In this document: in pieces, positions 24,901 through 39,900 of the stretch
How the letters are laid out: each line of letters begins with the position of its first letter
Numbering within the stretch: the stretch's first letter is position 1
From: Tigriopus japonicus
Lineage: Eukaryota > Arthropoda > Copepoda > Harpacticoida > Harpacticidae
Reading direction: 5' to 3'
DNA length: 64,000 nt
Assembly: GCA_010645155.1 (NCBI GenBank)
Contig: JAAGOF010000209.1
Location: 921,677-985,676 of the forward strand
Notes under the pieces: generated by a model
What the model was told of the DNA's origin: nothing
The model's input: only the letters and a program-made list of their open reading frames with translations
Database searches by the model: none
Position numbers and translations under genes: made by a program

Positions 24901-27900
24901 AAAATCTTAGTGATGTGGAATCTGGGCTTGCGCAAGTTTTTTTACGGGAGGTTGCAAGGTAGGGTTACCGCTTGGAGAATGGGTGCTTTGCTCTTGTATA
25001 TGAGCAAACACGAATGTAAGTTTGATTTACAACCCTGCTCAGAAGTCACTAAAGTCAGGGATGCCTTGCCCTTTTGGTGATCCTTAAAGAAAAAACGGGT
25101 TTATGAAGAGTGGTAGACAGAGGGTAATATGATTTCACATAGGTAAATTGGCAACCCCAGCACCAAGTCAGATCACTACAAAATCAACAAAGAAGAAGTG
25201 CTCTGGTTTGTTATTGAACTTCGTTAGAATTAGCTGACTGTTCAACTGAATGCTAGTGACCAATCACCAGCATGAATTATCGGCACCGTGTGTTAGCCTA
25301 CGATTTCCAGTCTCTGATATGGGGTCCCTAATATGTAAATTTTTGTGTATTTTGTGTATCAAAAATATGTGTATTTTTGGTCATTGAATAAAAATATATT
25401 CATCAACAGCTAAGAATTTGGGAAATGAAAATGGACAGCTATAAACTATGGAGACACCTGTAAAGAAGTTCATCCAAATTCAAACTGTAAACCTATGTTT
25501 TATCCCTTCATGACATCCTAAACATGAGAGCACATCTTTGCTTATGAAAAAGGTTCTTAAGTTGAGTGTACAATGGAGGGTCCAAAGATCTTAGAGTTTG
25601 TTTTACTTGAAAAAATGTGGATAAGACAATTGCTTTTTTATGTTATTTCAACCACAACTTAATTACATCGTTGTCTTTTGCAACAATTTACTACTGAAGT
25701 TTAGGAGATGACAATTCATGGCAATCTTAAATGCCTCTCAAATGCATCGCAATCCCTGGGTATTTTTTCTGTCTATTGGAGGGAAAAATAAATGTATCAA
25801 TCAAGTCGGTTTCTCAAATGATACAAGGTGTATCTACATTTTGAGAGATCATTGTACTGTCTTTGACATCATTTTTGTACTAAAGACAAACACGTGGACC
25901 TCCTTTGTCGAGTTGATGTCATTAACCCTTTAGTAGCCTCAAAGTTTTCCCGTCCCTGCTCTCAAGACATGAGGACAAATTTCCCCATTGTCCTCTACGT
26001 ACATCAGAAGTGACCCTTTTCTGTGGCGAGGGCACCTCTCAGTATCAATTGAGGTCCTCGCTTTAGTGGCCTTGAACAATGATAGGGAACTTTTCCCCAT
26101 CTTTTGGCTTTCTAAATGGACCGATATGGAGGTTTGGAATCAATTCGTGGAATTAAGGGATAGTTCACATTGAGTTTTGGGTCCATGTAATTTGGCCTGA
26201 AACTGGGAAAATGGCATTCCTGGATGTTTTTTGTGTGGTCAAATTAGTCGAAAGTTTTCAGTCTCAATGGACAAAGATACATTTGGTGGCCTTGGTAAAT
26301 AGCGGACCACTCAATAATCCATTATGGTGGCTGTGGGAAATGTTTCGCCTCGTTGCATTCTTAACCTTAGACCATAGAACTAAACACAAGAGGCCTTAAA
26401 ACAATTTGACCCAGATCTCCTCAATGAGGTTGCACTTTTAGACTTCTCCTAGAAAATAAATCTTTGTTTTTTTACTTCACTGAATGGGAAGTTGAAACAA
26501 GATTATTCAAGAGCTTGATTTTATCTGATGCAAACCAACCGAGTTATGGCATGATTCATGTTTATGGATCAAGATAGATCACAAGATCCACTAGAGATAA
26601 AGGTCAAAGGTTCGAGGCTCTTCTCGAACTCGGCCGAGGAAATTGCTGGACCGTGATCCACAAGACCGGAACCAAATTGCTTGGAGGCCAAAGGAACAAA
26701 TACATCAACGTGACATGATATAATGGATGGCTTCATTGTTTGGTTGGAGTGTAACTCTCAATCGCCTCTGACCGTCGGAAGAAACACATTGCTTGGCAGG
26801 ATTGGATTGTCAGATGTATAATTGCTTGAGATCCCCAAAACAATTCAGTTTGCATTGTTAGAGAAGACTGCAAACTGACTAGTGATGTACCAACAATTGT
26901 TGACTATTTCCCGAATCGAACAGACTTCTCGAAATATAGTTCACTTTTCAGTTAATCTCTCTTGACGACCCTGTTCAACGCTCTTGTAAATAAACACTTG
27001 TAGGGATAAGGCAAGTATGGAGCTGGGGCTCGATACTCGGTTTTTAAGATTCAAGCTGAAGCAAACAGCAACAACAACTGATTATTGTTTATCAAGTGAA
27101 ATCATGAGATGCGGCCTCTTGCGGGCGCAAGCGTTCATACCCAAGAAGCAATATTTCACTACCATGGCGTTTGATTATAATCATTTTTTTAACCATTAGG
27201 AGTTGTCTAATCGTGCCCATACTTTTTCCAAAAATAAGGACCATGATAGGATCAAACAGATTGTAAGGTTTAATCAACGGATTTGTTCCTGAAATTTTTG
27301 AAAAAGAGGTGGTCGATGTTTCCATTTTGTCCAATCTTGAATATGCTTTGATGTGTCAGTGCTTCTTAGCCTTGTTGCATGAATTTGTTCTAAGAAATGT
27401 CTATAATCAACAGTTCTTGTAGTGAAATTTTGCTTCTTGGCTCTGAATATTTGCGCCCGCAAGAGGTGACATCTCATGATTTCACTCCATGACTACTTGA
27501 GAGCTCTAGTTTATATGAAATACTGAACCCGAACCTACAGAAGCTCATGTGAAAGAAGCGTCGTCAAAACACTAGCGACGGTGGCTTTATCCTGAAGCTT
27601 TAAAAAATTCAAACGTACGGGGAAGTGCAAGAGAAAAAAATACAGCAAATAGGAGACTTTGACCCAAAAATATCCATGAAAGGGCTTGAATCCATCTTAT
27701 TTTATAATCAAATGACTGGATCAATCTTTACTGTTATGATCTAGGGAAACTGAATGCAAAATCGACTTTCGTTATAACTTGAACTTCCTGATTGAAGGTG
27801 GCGCCAACAACGGCAAACATTTGAAGCTTCAAAAAAGCCAATCAACGTGACTGTGTCGACGCTTCTTTCCCATGAGCTTCTTTACCCCAACCCTCTTTTT

Positions 27901-30900
27901 AGTAGTTTGGCCATCTTCTTTTCTAAAATGCTTCTACTTTCAGGCTCGAGCAAATCAGGATATCACAAGTTTCATGAAAGTTTTTTTTAGTTACAATACC
28001 AAATGCAAAAAATAGACTCATAAACGAACTCTTTCTTTTGATCCGTTTAAACAAGCAGACTTTTGACGAACTTTCAAGTCATAAATGTGCAACATACAAA
28101 AGCAAGGAAGAAATTGTGTGTGACGACAAAGCTCGTCCAAAAAGTGGTTCATGTCAATTTCCTTGCTATGCCATTTTTTGGCGCAAGTCATGAATTATCT
28201 TCGGATAACCAACTTTAAGTTGACCCAGGAACCAGGAGAACTGGATCAGTAGGATTCCACGTTTCGATTAAGAGCTCTTTTGCGCATCATCAACAAGACC
28301 ATTTCTGCCTGAAAGTCTTCTCGGTAAACACATGACATCATTTACTACAACGTTCCATTTCTCAATGGTTAGCAATGCGCCTTCTCTATCCTGTTTATCC
28401 TCTCTTTTATCATTTATGAGGAAATAAAAAAGATATCCTACTCAAACCACTTACTTCATCTTTGTGAGTCAAATAAAAATGCGTGTCAATAAATGTTATC
28501 TAATCAAAGAAAAATACGTTTTTATTTCATGATCTGTTTTCCCCTTCCTTCTGAGTGGTGTACTTTTAGAGGCGACAAATATCACTGTATTCTGGTATTT
28601 ATTCGGTTTTCGGAAGAGCTTTGAACAAAACAAGACCCATTACTGAGGACTCAACATGTTTGCACGGTTAGGTCATCTTTGGAATTAGTTTTCCGTCTCT
28701 AAGAAGGTGTCAGATTATGTGTCTTTCAATGGAAATGACCAAAATTGACACTTTTAGGTCTTGATAAACAAAAAATGTTTTTGTCCTCACGGCATTCTTA
28801 CAGGGATTTAATTTCAGTATTTGAAATAGTTTTGAAGTTGGGGGAGCCATTTTTCCTTCAGAAACGGAAACGATGCATGCATTAAGCAAAAAGCCAGACC
28901 ATTCTTTGTCTTGAATTGCTCATTCTTAAGGCTTCTTTCTGTAAAGGATAAAAAGAACCAGGATCTAGCCCTTTTCTTGCAGCTCCTTTGCGGAAATGGC
29001 TAATAAGATACACAAGCTGTTCTGGGGTTGATCCATCTCAAAGGAACACCGTTCCATGTGTTTGATGATGATGGTGGTGGTTCGTCAGACTTCACAAATG
29101 AGATTCCATCTTTTATCAAGAAGAGATTCCGAAAGGAAACAATTTAGCCAAGGGAACCAAGGTTTCACAGGAACCAAGGAATGCGTGACATTATGCTTAT
29201 GTTATACTGAGCCCCACTGTCATTAGACAGGACCGAGAAGGCTCTTTCCTAAATGAGATCTGGAATACATGCCATTGGGAACGAAGTTGGAGCCTTTAAG
29301 GGATTCTACAGTATTTCACGACCATCTCATTAGCGCCCATTATGGATTGGAACACGGAAATTATGACAACAACCACTTACCTGAAGAGCATTGAGGCCGT
29401 CAGCCTTCGGTGAGTTGGTAGTGATTGCATTGAAAATATTCACCAAAACCAGGAATAACGTCACCAAAAGTGCCATTCGACCCTGGAAAAAAAGTTTGGA
29501 CTTCAATTACACCTGAGTGGAACGGAAAAAGGCCATCAAGCTGGTGTTTTATGAGGAAATCATATTTCGTGAGAGTCATAAACGGGCCATGAAAATTTTG
29601 TTACTTTTCACACAAGGGCAAAAGAAATTGGCCAGAATAAAGCGAAGACATCTATTGTCTGTAAAATGAAAAGAAGTGAAGCCTGTCTCGTTCAATCAAG
29701 GTCCAATTTTGTCCCTTTACAAAAAAGAATACGCACATTCACAGCCAAACCCAACCTAATCTGGTTGTTCCAAAAATTGTTATGGTCTCGGGATCGACCA
29801 TTTAATCTTCATTGGAAACAAAGGCCCCTGGATAATCTCGCTCACTGAAGCAAAGGAAAGGCCACTCTTCTTACTCTTTTCAATAAAACAAGGTTGAGAC
29901 TCACGAGATCAAGAGCTCCCATTCCCATAATGAGTAATTTCCAATGTCTACTGAAGGTTCTAATCTTCCTTGGTGTATTTATGGTCTGGTCCATTTGAAA
30001 ACCAAAACGTGCAAGCCAAATCTACTATTTTGTCTCTTTCCTCATAGACCTCAAGAGACCTTTCAATTTGTACCTAAAGAGACTCTGCCTGCATTTTCAA
30101 GTTTAAAAGTCAACTTTAAACTCAAAACATGAATTCATATTTCCCAAGGCGCAACTCTATCCAAGAAACCCAAACCATTCATGTTTCTGTTTCAACATGG
30201 TCATGACGTCATGAGGATCACAACCTTCAATCAAAGGAAAAGAGACAAGAGTGGAATCCAGCCTTTGAAAAAGGCTGCTAAGCACGTGTTAGAGGTCAGC
30301 TGTTGCATTGAGGACATACTACGTGCCTACAATCTATAAAGTGAATGACGCATGTGGGTGAAGGTATCTAGTAGTGCACGGTAATAATAGAGTGCAGACA
30401 AAAAGAGCGCCATCTAGTGCATTTTAGGCGGAAACAGCTCGCTGATTCCATGAGATGCATGGATTTGAAAATAGTAATTTTCATACATAAGTTATGGAGA
30501 AGTTAAAGCATCTAAAATGTTGGTGGAAGGACTCTTTACGAAATTACAAGAGCTTTTCTTTGAATCTTGCATTGAACATTGATGGAATTTCTTTTCAATT
30601 CACTCAAAAAAATACCTTTAATTTCTACCGAAAACGATTGCAACAGTGATTAAGAAATTTTGATGCACTTAGATTTATCATTTTATAACAGGTCACTTTT
30701 TGGTGTACTTTGGGGGCAAGGAACTTTTGCTTCTTTTTTTCTATTCAGAGTCTGTGCCATATCTACCATGATTAATTTCTTAATCTCCGCAAACTGACAC
30801 AATTGCTGTTTGCAATTTCAAGAAATTTCGTCTCATCGTGTCAAGATTGATAGTAATCAGGACGCTTTTCAATGTTTCTGAGGCATGTGACAAGGCCCTG

Positions 30901-33900
30901 ACAAATGAATACAATACAATGAACTTAATTGCACGCTCGCACCAGATCCAATGTCCTTGGGATCAACAATTGAAGAGCGTTTCAAGGGAGGCACATAAAG
31001 AAAGAAGCAGCCAACTTGTTCCACCCGAAGTGAAAGAGTTGTTTTCAAATCTCATCTGAAAGTGGATCTGGTCTTGAGAATTTCTTTGTTCAAAGTTCTT
31101 GCCTTGTTAGCCCCTAATTGGACCAAATGTGTACTTGTCCACCTCTAAGGGTCTTAAGTCTATTTTGCTTTACTTTGGAACAAGAAAATAGGCGCCTTCG
31201 TGCGTTCCAAAACTGTTCATCTCTTCGATTCTCCTCGGAGTTGGAGTTATTACGTATATCAAGTTAATTGGAAGTTTCTCGCTCTCGCTCAGAGTTGAAA
31301 GTCGGTAATTGCCTTCTGATAGCTTTTGCGGCTCGAGGGTTGTTCCAGAAAAGAATCTGTCCCTCCAAGGACCATTCTAGGGGCCTTAGGGCCACTCTTT
31401 GAACTACTCTGTCGACCACCAGATGATTATGATTTCTCTCGAGTTTGGCCACAAATCGATCACCAAACCCGACTTGGAAGTGGTCCAATGAGCCATGTTC
31501 CACTAATGGAGCAATCAGTCTAAGACCGAGGTGTTTCGAGAATGTCTAAGTTACAAGCTTGACTGATTTCCAATCCAGTCCAGATAGACGTACACAAACA
31601 ATCATTCGGAAGATCATCCAACCCTATTTTCTAGCTCGTTCCCGAGAATCGTGGTCAATGAAGATCGGGGATTCTCGGATCAAGCTTGAGGACAAAGGGA
31701 AAATTGGATGTCGATTACGCTTCGCTATTCTCAGTTAAGCTGACCGAGTGAGTTCCCTTTGCTATGAACATTTCTTCTTGTCCCTCACCCGAAATGGATC
31801 GGGACCCAGAAGCCTTGAGGGGAGCTTCTGTTGGTGGGTCTTTGGTGCCAAGAGATGGGTAGGATGGACGGATGGTTCATCATCGTCAAACAATCTCAGG
31901 CTCGATCTGCCAACCCATCAAACCGACTGCCAAAGTATATTCCGATTAGCGTGATGACTAATTAAACGGATTTATTACATCTCCATGTTCCATGTATAAG
32001 TATCAAGGCCTGGAGAATTTTCTGACACCAACCAGTTTGAGACGAGCATAACGAGTTGAAGAAAGGATAGCTCCTCCAGATGGCAAGTCCATTAAGGACA
32101 TGCCTTTTCTCATGTTTGTTTTGTCTGCTTGATGGCCAAGGGGCCTCAATGTACGATACTTTACAGAACAGAACGCCTTGTCTGTCACTACAGGGTTCGT
32201 CGAACAAGTAGTTTCAATTTTCAAAAAGAACTAGGGACTATGTTGAATATTTTTTGGCATGTTTTGTTTCAATGTGTTAAGTACGTTTATGACAACCAAA
32301 GAAATCACTAAAAAAAACTAAGAAGTTAGCTAGACTAAAATCATGGAATGTCTTAAAATATTATTAAAATTTAAATTATTAACTTATATTATTATAAATC
32401 ATAAAAATATTCTTTTTTGAGATAGACTTTAGCAGTACCAACAAGAGGCTAAACTTTGATTTTGAATTCCCAACAACCAAATCGGCTGATATTATATTGA
32501 GACTTTGTTTGTCATGACGCCGTATATCATGGGTACCATGGAGATTTGGCTTGGCACACACAAGTATAATAAAATGATGCCACTGCCATCTTTGGGATCA
32601 AACATTAACAAATTTTCTTTTTTCCACTGCAATGTAAATGTTTTAGCTGATATCAAAAAGCAAATACACATTTTCTTGGCTTGTCCGCTTCACCGCTTAA
32701 CTGCTTGTCCTTACAAACAAACCAATTGGGTTTTATGTCGATTGTAATTCTAAACACAGATTGGTTCGAGCTTGGGGGAAAGCAGTCAAATGGTTAAGCG
32801 GATAAGCCACGAAAATGTCACCTAACGACGCCCAACTCGAGACTAGAATAAAATCTTCCAAAGTAACATTAACTCGTGGCACCCTGTATCCATGTGTGGT
32901 GTTCCTTTCCTCTCCTTTGGATTGCTCTACGAACACGCGACGAGCAATGAATATGCCCATGTAAGGTCCATCAATCATCGTGACAACTGTGCATGGCACA
33001 GTGAAACAAAGGCCGCTTTTGGCCTTCACAGAGGACCGCCACTCAAGTTGGAAAGACACCAAGAGCCGCCTTGTGCAATGTGCATGACCAAAATATGCTC
33101 TTTGTGGTAGTAGTTCATCAAAGACAACCCAAACCACGAAGACGGAGACAACATCTTCTAAAGAGCTTGTCCTTCATTTGATCAAGTGACGAGACGTCGT
33201 GGCTCAAGGATATTTTTTGTTCATGTCTATTGTCGACCAAGGAAGGAATCCATCCAAATCAGAGAACATTTCACCACCTGCTTTTGGGACTAACTATCTG
33301 AAGGAGAGATAGACATTCTTCCGATGAATGAACATGAGCGTGAAAAAGAGTGTCACACTCACTGAGACCCAACACTTCTGTAAAGAGGGTCTTGGACCAT
33401 GTGGTACAACCACTTCCTAACAATGCCTTAGGCACGGATCGGACATATTTTTAGACCAAGACAAGACCATTCTTTCAAGTGATCCATCTCAAATTGTTTA
33501 TGCTTCTACAGATGACATTCGTTGTGAAGGAAATCTTGAGGACTTGATTAATGTTGTCGAAAACAAAATGAGCACAGAATGGCAGGTGTCTTGTGGGCGT
33601 CAATTACTGAAGAGAGGTGCCAATTAGGATTTGACTTTAAGCACAACACATGAATTATAGTATTAGAGGGGCTTGAAGGAAATGGAGAAAAAACCGAGCC
33701 CGGGTAAATCTCACGGAAGAGCGACATTCATTTTGCCCACTGGCCTTGGATCTAAGAGCCCGTCAACCTTGGATTAACGAATATTAGAAAGCCCTCAGCC
33801 AACTTGCTCGTCCATGAAACAATGAGAGATTACTTTCGCTCCGTTTAAGATTGTTCGTACATCATGATGGAGTGTTTTAGAGCTCAACATCACAAATCTA

Positions 33901-36900
33901 AACTTCTGTGTTTCGCATTATTAACTTTCAGATCCAACCACCAAAATTTCGGTGGTTGCGGGGTGAAAATTTTATGTGGTCCCAAATTCTAGTCACGAAC
34001 CGTAATTCAAGAGGGAGTATAATCAAATTGGAAGGATTTCGCAGATTGCTCTCTTCCAAATCTTTTAGAAAGTCAAATCATCATCTTGCAATGTGCCAGA
34101 GTGATTCAAGAAAAGGCTCTTCAAGCAGAAATGGAATCGGATTATAATTGACATTGGCCGTCGTCCCATTAACGATGGGTCTTTCAGCCTTTTTCGGTTC
34201 GTATCTATTCAATTTGGACCTTTGAAAGCGTAGCACATTCCAGAGATGGCAAACAAAAAGTTCAACCTGATTATTCACTTAAAATTGTTGTGAAGCATCA
34301 CGTCTTTTCGTTTTCGGTCATACGAAAAAGGTTCGGCCAAGAAGGTAAAATGCATCTTAGTATTAGCTAAAAACACACAGAGGGATAGAGGAGTTCAAGC
34401 ATTATTTTTTCCGGGTTCTTATTGATCGTCGAGGGTCAGGGAAAGATTAAATAATTCGAGGGAAACATCAGAGTGCGTGAGAACCCACATCAAGAGTATA
34501 AAGACATTTAATATTTGCCCTTGTTCTTGATGATAAGTAGGGCTGTACAAATAATGCAAATAAAAACGTCAAAAAATGCAAAAAGAGCGCACAGTTGAGA
34601 AACATTTGGACTGAATTTAATATCTTTTGTTGAATAAATCAAAATTAAGGGCCATAAAGACCATAAAAACATTCATAGCTCTTGGTGTTTCATTAAAAAT
34701 GTATCAAGTTAAAAATGGTTGTTGTAAATGAAATTGTAGTAACTACAGTAAAACTTTGTGTTCTGGGTCTGAAAGATGTGTACTTGGAACATATTTTTTA
34801 ACACTTTCAATCTTTAACTGATAAACCATTGGCAATACTTGAAATACAAATGTCAAAGAGAAATGCCAGAAAAATACACCAATTTTAATAAAAACGTTAA
34901 AAAATGCAAATCAACCAAAAGAATGAAAAATAAGCAAAAAATTGGAAAAGTGAAATGAAGTGCATTTTCATGAAATGTGCAGTCATCATGATGAGGTAAT
35001 TCATAATGTAGGTAAACTTTCTTCCTTTAAGGCATTTTATTTTCGTCTAATAAAACTCAGTAGAATCATGTGTGTTTTTGCTTCTAACAAACAAAGGCCA
35101 AAGTTTTTAGCAATACAGTATATTGGCATGGAAATAGACTTGATAAGAGTATATAAAGAGTAAGAAAGTATTGTGTCAATAAATTTAATGAAGAAAGAAT
35201 TAGCAACCTTTTAGAAAGATGTTCTCGAATCTTGAACATTTCTGTAATATTGTATAACGTAGATAGCCATAACAATTGACCTTGTCGTGATATCAATCTA
35301 TTTCCAGTCTCCACAACAAATCTTGAAGACCAAAATATTTGTCATTAAAAGTGTTCTAACGAGTCCGCCATCAATAAGATAAGAAATATAATTTTGAGAT
35401 GTCTTCTCCTATCCTCATTATGAAGCTGTCAATATCAGGATTCGGGCAAAATATCTGGACCTCAATTTAATATGTATACCACCCAACAATTTTCCCTCTT
35501 TTCCATACTTTGGAATCCCAATGACATAACTGACAGTACATCTTCCACCAAATAATCTATAACTGTGTCAGGTTCCTTTCTTCATCAAATATTTCCTTGT
35601 TGATCAAGAAGTAATGACATGAGCCAACATATTGTACCGATAATATTTGGGATCAAGTGGCTTAGTGGAACTATGCAATCCATCCTAACGAGGATAAAGG
35701 GGCTTAAAAAGGGCCTCACCTGTATATCATCGGCAGGGATGAGAAATGAAGCCCAACTGACCACCACGAAGAGCCCGCTAGGAAGGTAGTAAGTGATGAC
35801 ATAGTGAGAGATCTTTCTCTCCATGACCATTCGGAAACCTGCGACGGAATAGTTGCCCGTTTCCTGGGGCAGGTAATAACGCTCTGTAGGCAATAAAGGC
35901 TTGATGTGGACCTGAAATACAGCAAGTGCAAGGACATGGTTCATCAGTATTGTGCATTCACCCTGTCATAATACGACTTGTTATTGTTTGATCTCGATGC
36001 AGATCAAGGATATGCTTCGAGGCGCTCGATGTTATTATTGTCGTCAGTGACGCGAAGAAAATGTATGTTGACGCACACGGTGGTCCAAAGGGAAATCAAG
36101 CATGAATTTTGATCATAAGCTAAAAATAATGTCCGGACAACTGTTGGCTATACATACAAAAACACGGTGCTTTTTTTAGTGCAAAGACTGTTTAGTTGAA
36201 AAGTTATCCAGGAAATGCCTTTGGCTCTTGTTAATTAGTAAGGTTGGATAGGGCAGGAATTTTAAATTCCGGATCGGGATCAGATTGAGAGTAATCCGTA
36301 TTCGAAGTTTTGGGATTCAGATCAAATTTGGATAGATTTCAACCTGGATCGAATCAGATCAAATGTCAGGAGTATTTCCTAACACCATTGATTGACATAA
36401 AATCATTGATTATTTGAAAAAGATTTTTTTTCAAAATTAAAAAAAAAAGTTCTTCTTTCGGAAGACGAACGTGAAAAAAAGTTTGACCCAAGAAACATAG
36501 ATCAATTTTTGGGGGATATCTTCCCATAACACTCAGTTTTGCCTCCCGATTGGTTTTCTAGTTTCCGAATTTGCTCTGTAACTTGACCTTAAAGCGGGTT
36601 TGATCTCTAATAGTTCGGTGTTTTAAATGACATTTCAAGTTTGGGTCGAAATACTCAAACACAACTTGCAATAAATGGACCCACAAACCAATATTTAGAA
36701 GAGGAACATCTTTTCATTTCTTTTATTCTTTAAGTCTAGGTCCAGGAAAAACTTTTTTAAACAACAGGTTTTAACAAAAATGCTATCAATGTTTTGTTTG
36801 CGAAAACAAAAAAAGGAACTTTACATATTTGAGAACATTAACTTAATTTTGAAAAAAATCATAAAACGCAATCAAGAATATCAGATAAAAAAGGAAACCC

Positions 36901-39900
36901 GTTTTTCTGTTCTAGGGAACTGAATTAACACAAAATGCAAAACCCAGAAACTTCCTTCTACTTAGAACTCAAAAGTTGTATCTGTTGAATTGAAACGAAT
37001 TAAAAGTATTCTCAACAGCAGCTGAGTTATTTGAGTTTGTTTGATCCATTTTTTTACCCTGAGGAGCTACTTTTAAATCAAATCAGACCGCTATCAAATC
37101 ATTCAAATAATTTCTACTTAATTAATTGCTGGTAATCAACTTGACTTGATTGTATATGAGATTGCTAAGAAACGATTGAGGAAATACCGCAGTTCAAAAT
37201 GTTTCGCCTCTTCCAAAATCAAACTTAAAACAAGTCTCATTGAACCAACGTGAAAAGATATTCATAAAAAGTCCAGATGGTCCTTTTGATTCATTATTCA
37301 TTTTGCCTCGGATACTAAAACATTAAAATGGCCCATTTGCTTTTCAAGTAGAACACCCATGAAAAATGAGCCACCCAAATAGTGTTCCTTCCCTTTTCTC
37401 AAACATATTGGATCAAAATGAGCATCGATCATCTCAGCCCAGAAAGCGTTCCTCCAGTTACAAGTTCCACCAACGTGATATTCTGAGGAAAAAGAAGGAA
37501 CTGAGGTCCACCAATGCTATAGGGGAGCCTAAATATAGCCTCCTTTGGCCTTTCATTTGGGCTCCAGAGAATCAAGATTAACGTTTTAACCGGAGGAGGA
37601 ACGAGCACGACTTTTCCTCCCAGCCACTTTGGCCTCCCTCCCACTACAGTTCTATATAGACAGAAATGTCACTTCAGTTAGGTCAGTGGAGATTTGTTTT
37701 GAGCTCATTTCAGCAGTCCAGCACCAAGGGTGACAGGTCACTTGATCCTTAATGCATTACTCTTGTTCGCGCATAGCAGTTGAAAGAGCAATTCCGCAAC
37801 TGACTCCCTGAAATCGCAAATTCAAGTGTGGAATCAAATAACTACCTGTGCTCAATGACAAATCCCATCGTACACACAGTGCAAGCTTGTTGAATCACAT
37901 AAAATTTGAGAGTGACATTTCTGTGTATATAGAACTGTACCTCCCACAAGTTTTTGACGGAGACAAACAAACAAAACAACATAATCAAAGAGTTAAAATT
38001 AATTACTCTTTCGACAAATAATCTATTTCTGAGCTTTAATCATGAGTGGAACCAACGAGTCCTGTTGAATCATATGATTCGAGAATCCTGATGACACATT
38101 TTGTAGAAGTTATGCGCCCATGAATTGAATTGAGTTCCCAAGAGAAAGACACATTCAACTTTGGAGCCAAATAAACTATTCTGCTCGTGTTCTCAAGTGC
38201 TCGAGAGAGTTAGGAAGGTAGATAGTAAGAAATTGCGACAGTTTCAAGAGATGAACTTTACATGTCGTAAGCCGAATGTCTGCAGATTTGTTTCCTGGAA
38301 TCATCCATTCCAGGAGGCAATAGTTTTGAGCGTCATTGGACACTTGAATGCAAACGGCATTTGCATTGAAACAGACATAAAGACCGAAATTTAAACTCAT
38401 TCTGATATAAGGTTATGGCTTAGAATTTTTGAGAGAGAAATAGAAAATAATTTAAGTTTTGGAAAAAGTCGCTTTCGTTCGATAGAGCGTGATAACTTCA
38501 TATCTCAAGTTAATTGCTTTTTGACATCAGAAGTGTCAAATAATCAACAGATACCTATTTTAATCGTTAGATGTGGTAACCTTCCAATTTATGGCCAGGA
38601 AGAAATGTTAATGATTACGTCAGAATTATACGAATAATCTGTTGGTTTGAATACGAGTTGTGACCAAATTCAAATTATAGCATTTTGCCATTGGATCAGT
38701 GGTTAATATGGAGCAAAAGCGTAGACAAGCTTCACGGCCAGCTTACACCGTGCAAAATCTTTCTAGTTAATGAAGCAATAATCTAACCCAATAGGACCCA
38801 GTCCTATTTGATGCAATCGAAACATTAGATCACCAATAGTTCCGTTCAATTTAAATTATTATTCACAATTTCTTGAATTGTCCTGAATCTAGTCTCTTCA
38901 CGAATGCATGCACAGAACTGCTTGGCCTTGACGGATGTCTACACTTTTCCTCATAGCGAGGGACAACAAACAATTTGTTTACAAGTAGTATAAAGTATGA
39001 ATCTCTCATAGACTTCATCCGAACCCCAATATTAAGGCTGACTGAAGAGGATTAACGTGTTTCGAGGCCTTTAAAGCAGCAAGGCTAATTACACCAATGA
39101 ACTTCCCGCCTCCATCATTGCATAATACAAATGTTCCACACCAAATCTAATGGACGTACGTTAGTTACTACAAGCATAGTGAATAATCAACCTTTCATTC
39201 AAAGGCTGTCCTGATATGTCAACTTTAGTTCATTGGTGTACCAAATATCACATCAATATATTGTGACCTGAATTCTGAATCATTTCTTTATTCTTTAATG
39301 TTCAAACAAGCTCATAAGGGGGTATAACATAGTGAAGGGTACCTACATTCCGATTTCATTCATTTTCTTGAGACGTACACTTCTGATTGTTTGTCAAGTG
39401 TCGTTGACAACAAAGTGTTCGTGCTTCTTGGCAAAGAATCTAGACTATGTTCCAATCTATGCTCTTACCTCAAAGTCAAGGATGGATTCTGTCGCATTGG
39501 GCAACTTTGGAAGATAGTACGTGTGGTATCTCATCTTGGTATTGTCGTAGTTGAAGGAACCAATCTGAAAGAGAGAGCACGAGATATGGCCTGAATGTCA
39601 AGTATCCAAAGGATCGTCGTCTTCGTTTCCTTGGCCCAAACAAATCAATAAAATACAACACTCGAAAACCACAACACTATGCACTCTGGGGAATGAATCT
39701 GAAGGAAAACATCGTCCAGATTAATTTCCTTCTTTGCTGTCAATCCTATTAAGACAGTGAGCATCAGTGATTGTGAAACGGGAGCAAGAGAGGATGGGAA
39801 CATTAGGAATTCCTGGATTCCGAAACCAAGCAAATCTTACACCTAGAGGCCACAAAACTATGCTAATCTCCAGAAATACTCTGTGGCACCAAAGTTTGAC

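Larger units (their letters stand above)
21934..29380 (-). other. Channel intron 7
   Basis: 7.4-kb intron carrying a foldback plus retrotransposon end near 23.5-23.7 kb, an inverted-repeat element at 27095-27486 and a family-1 element at 27539-27881. No gene recognised in the remaining sequence. Confidence 0.7.
29483..35719 (-). other. Channel intron 6
   Basis: 6.2-kb intron. Contains a family-2 element end near 30.4 kb, a palindrome at 32668-32818, a possible reverse-transcriptase scrap at 33480-33627 and a pair of roughly 26-30-bp direct repeats near 34553 and 34884 (both with AATAAAAACGT). Nothing else recognised. Confidence 0.65.
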
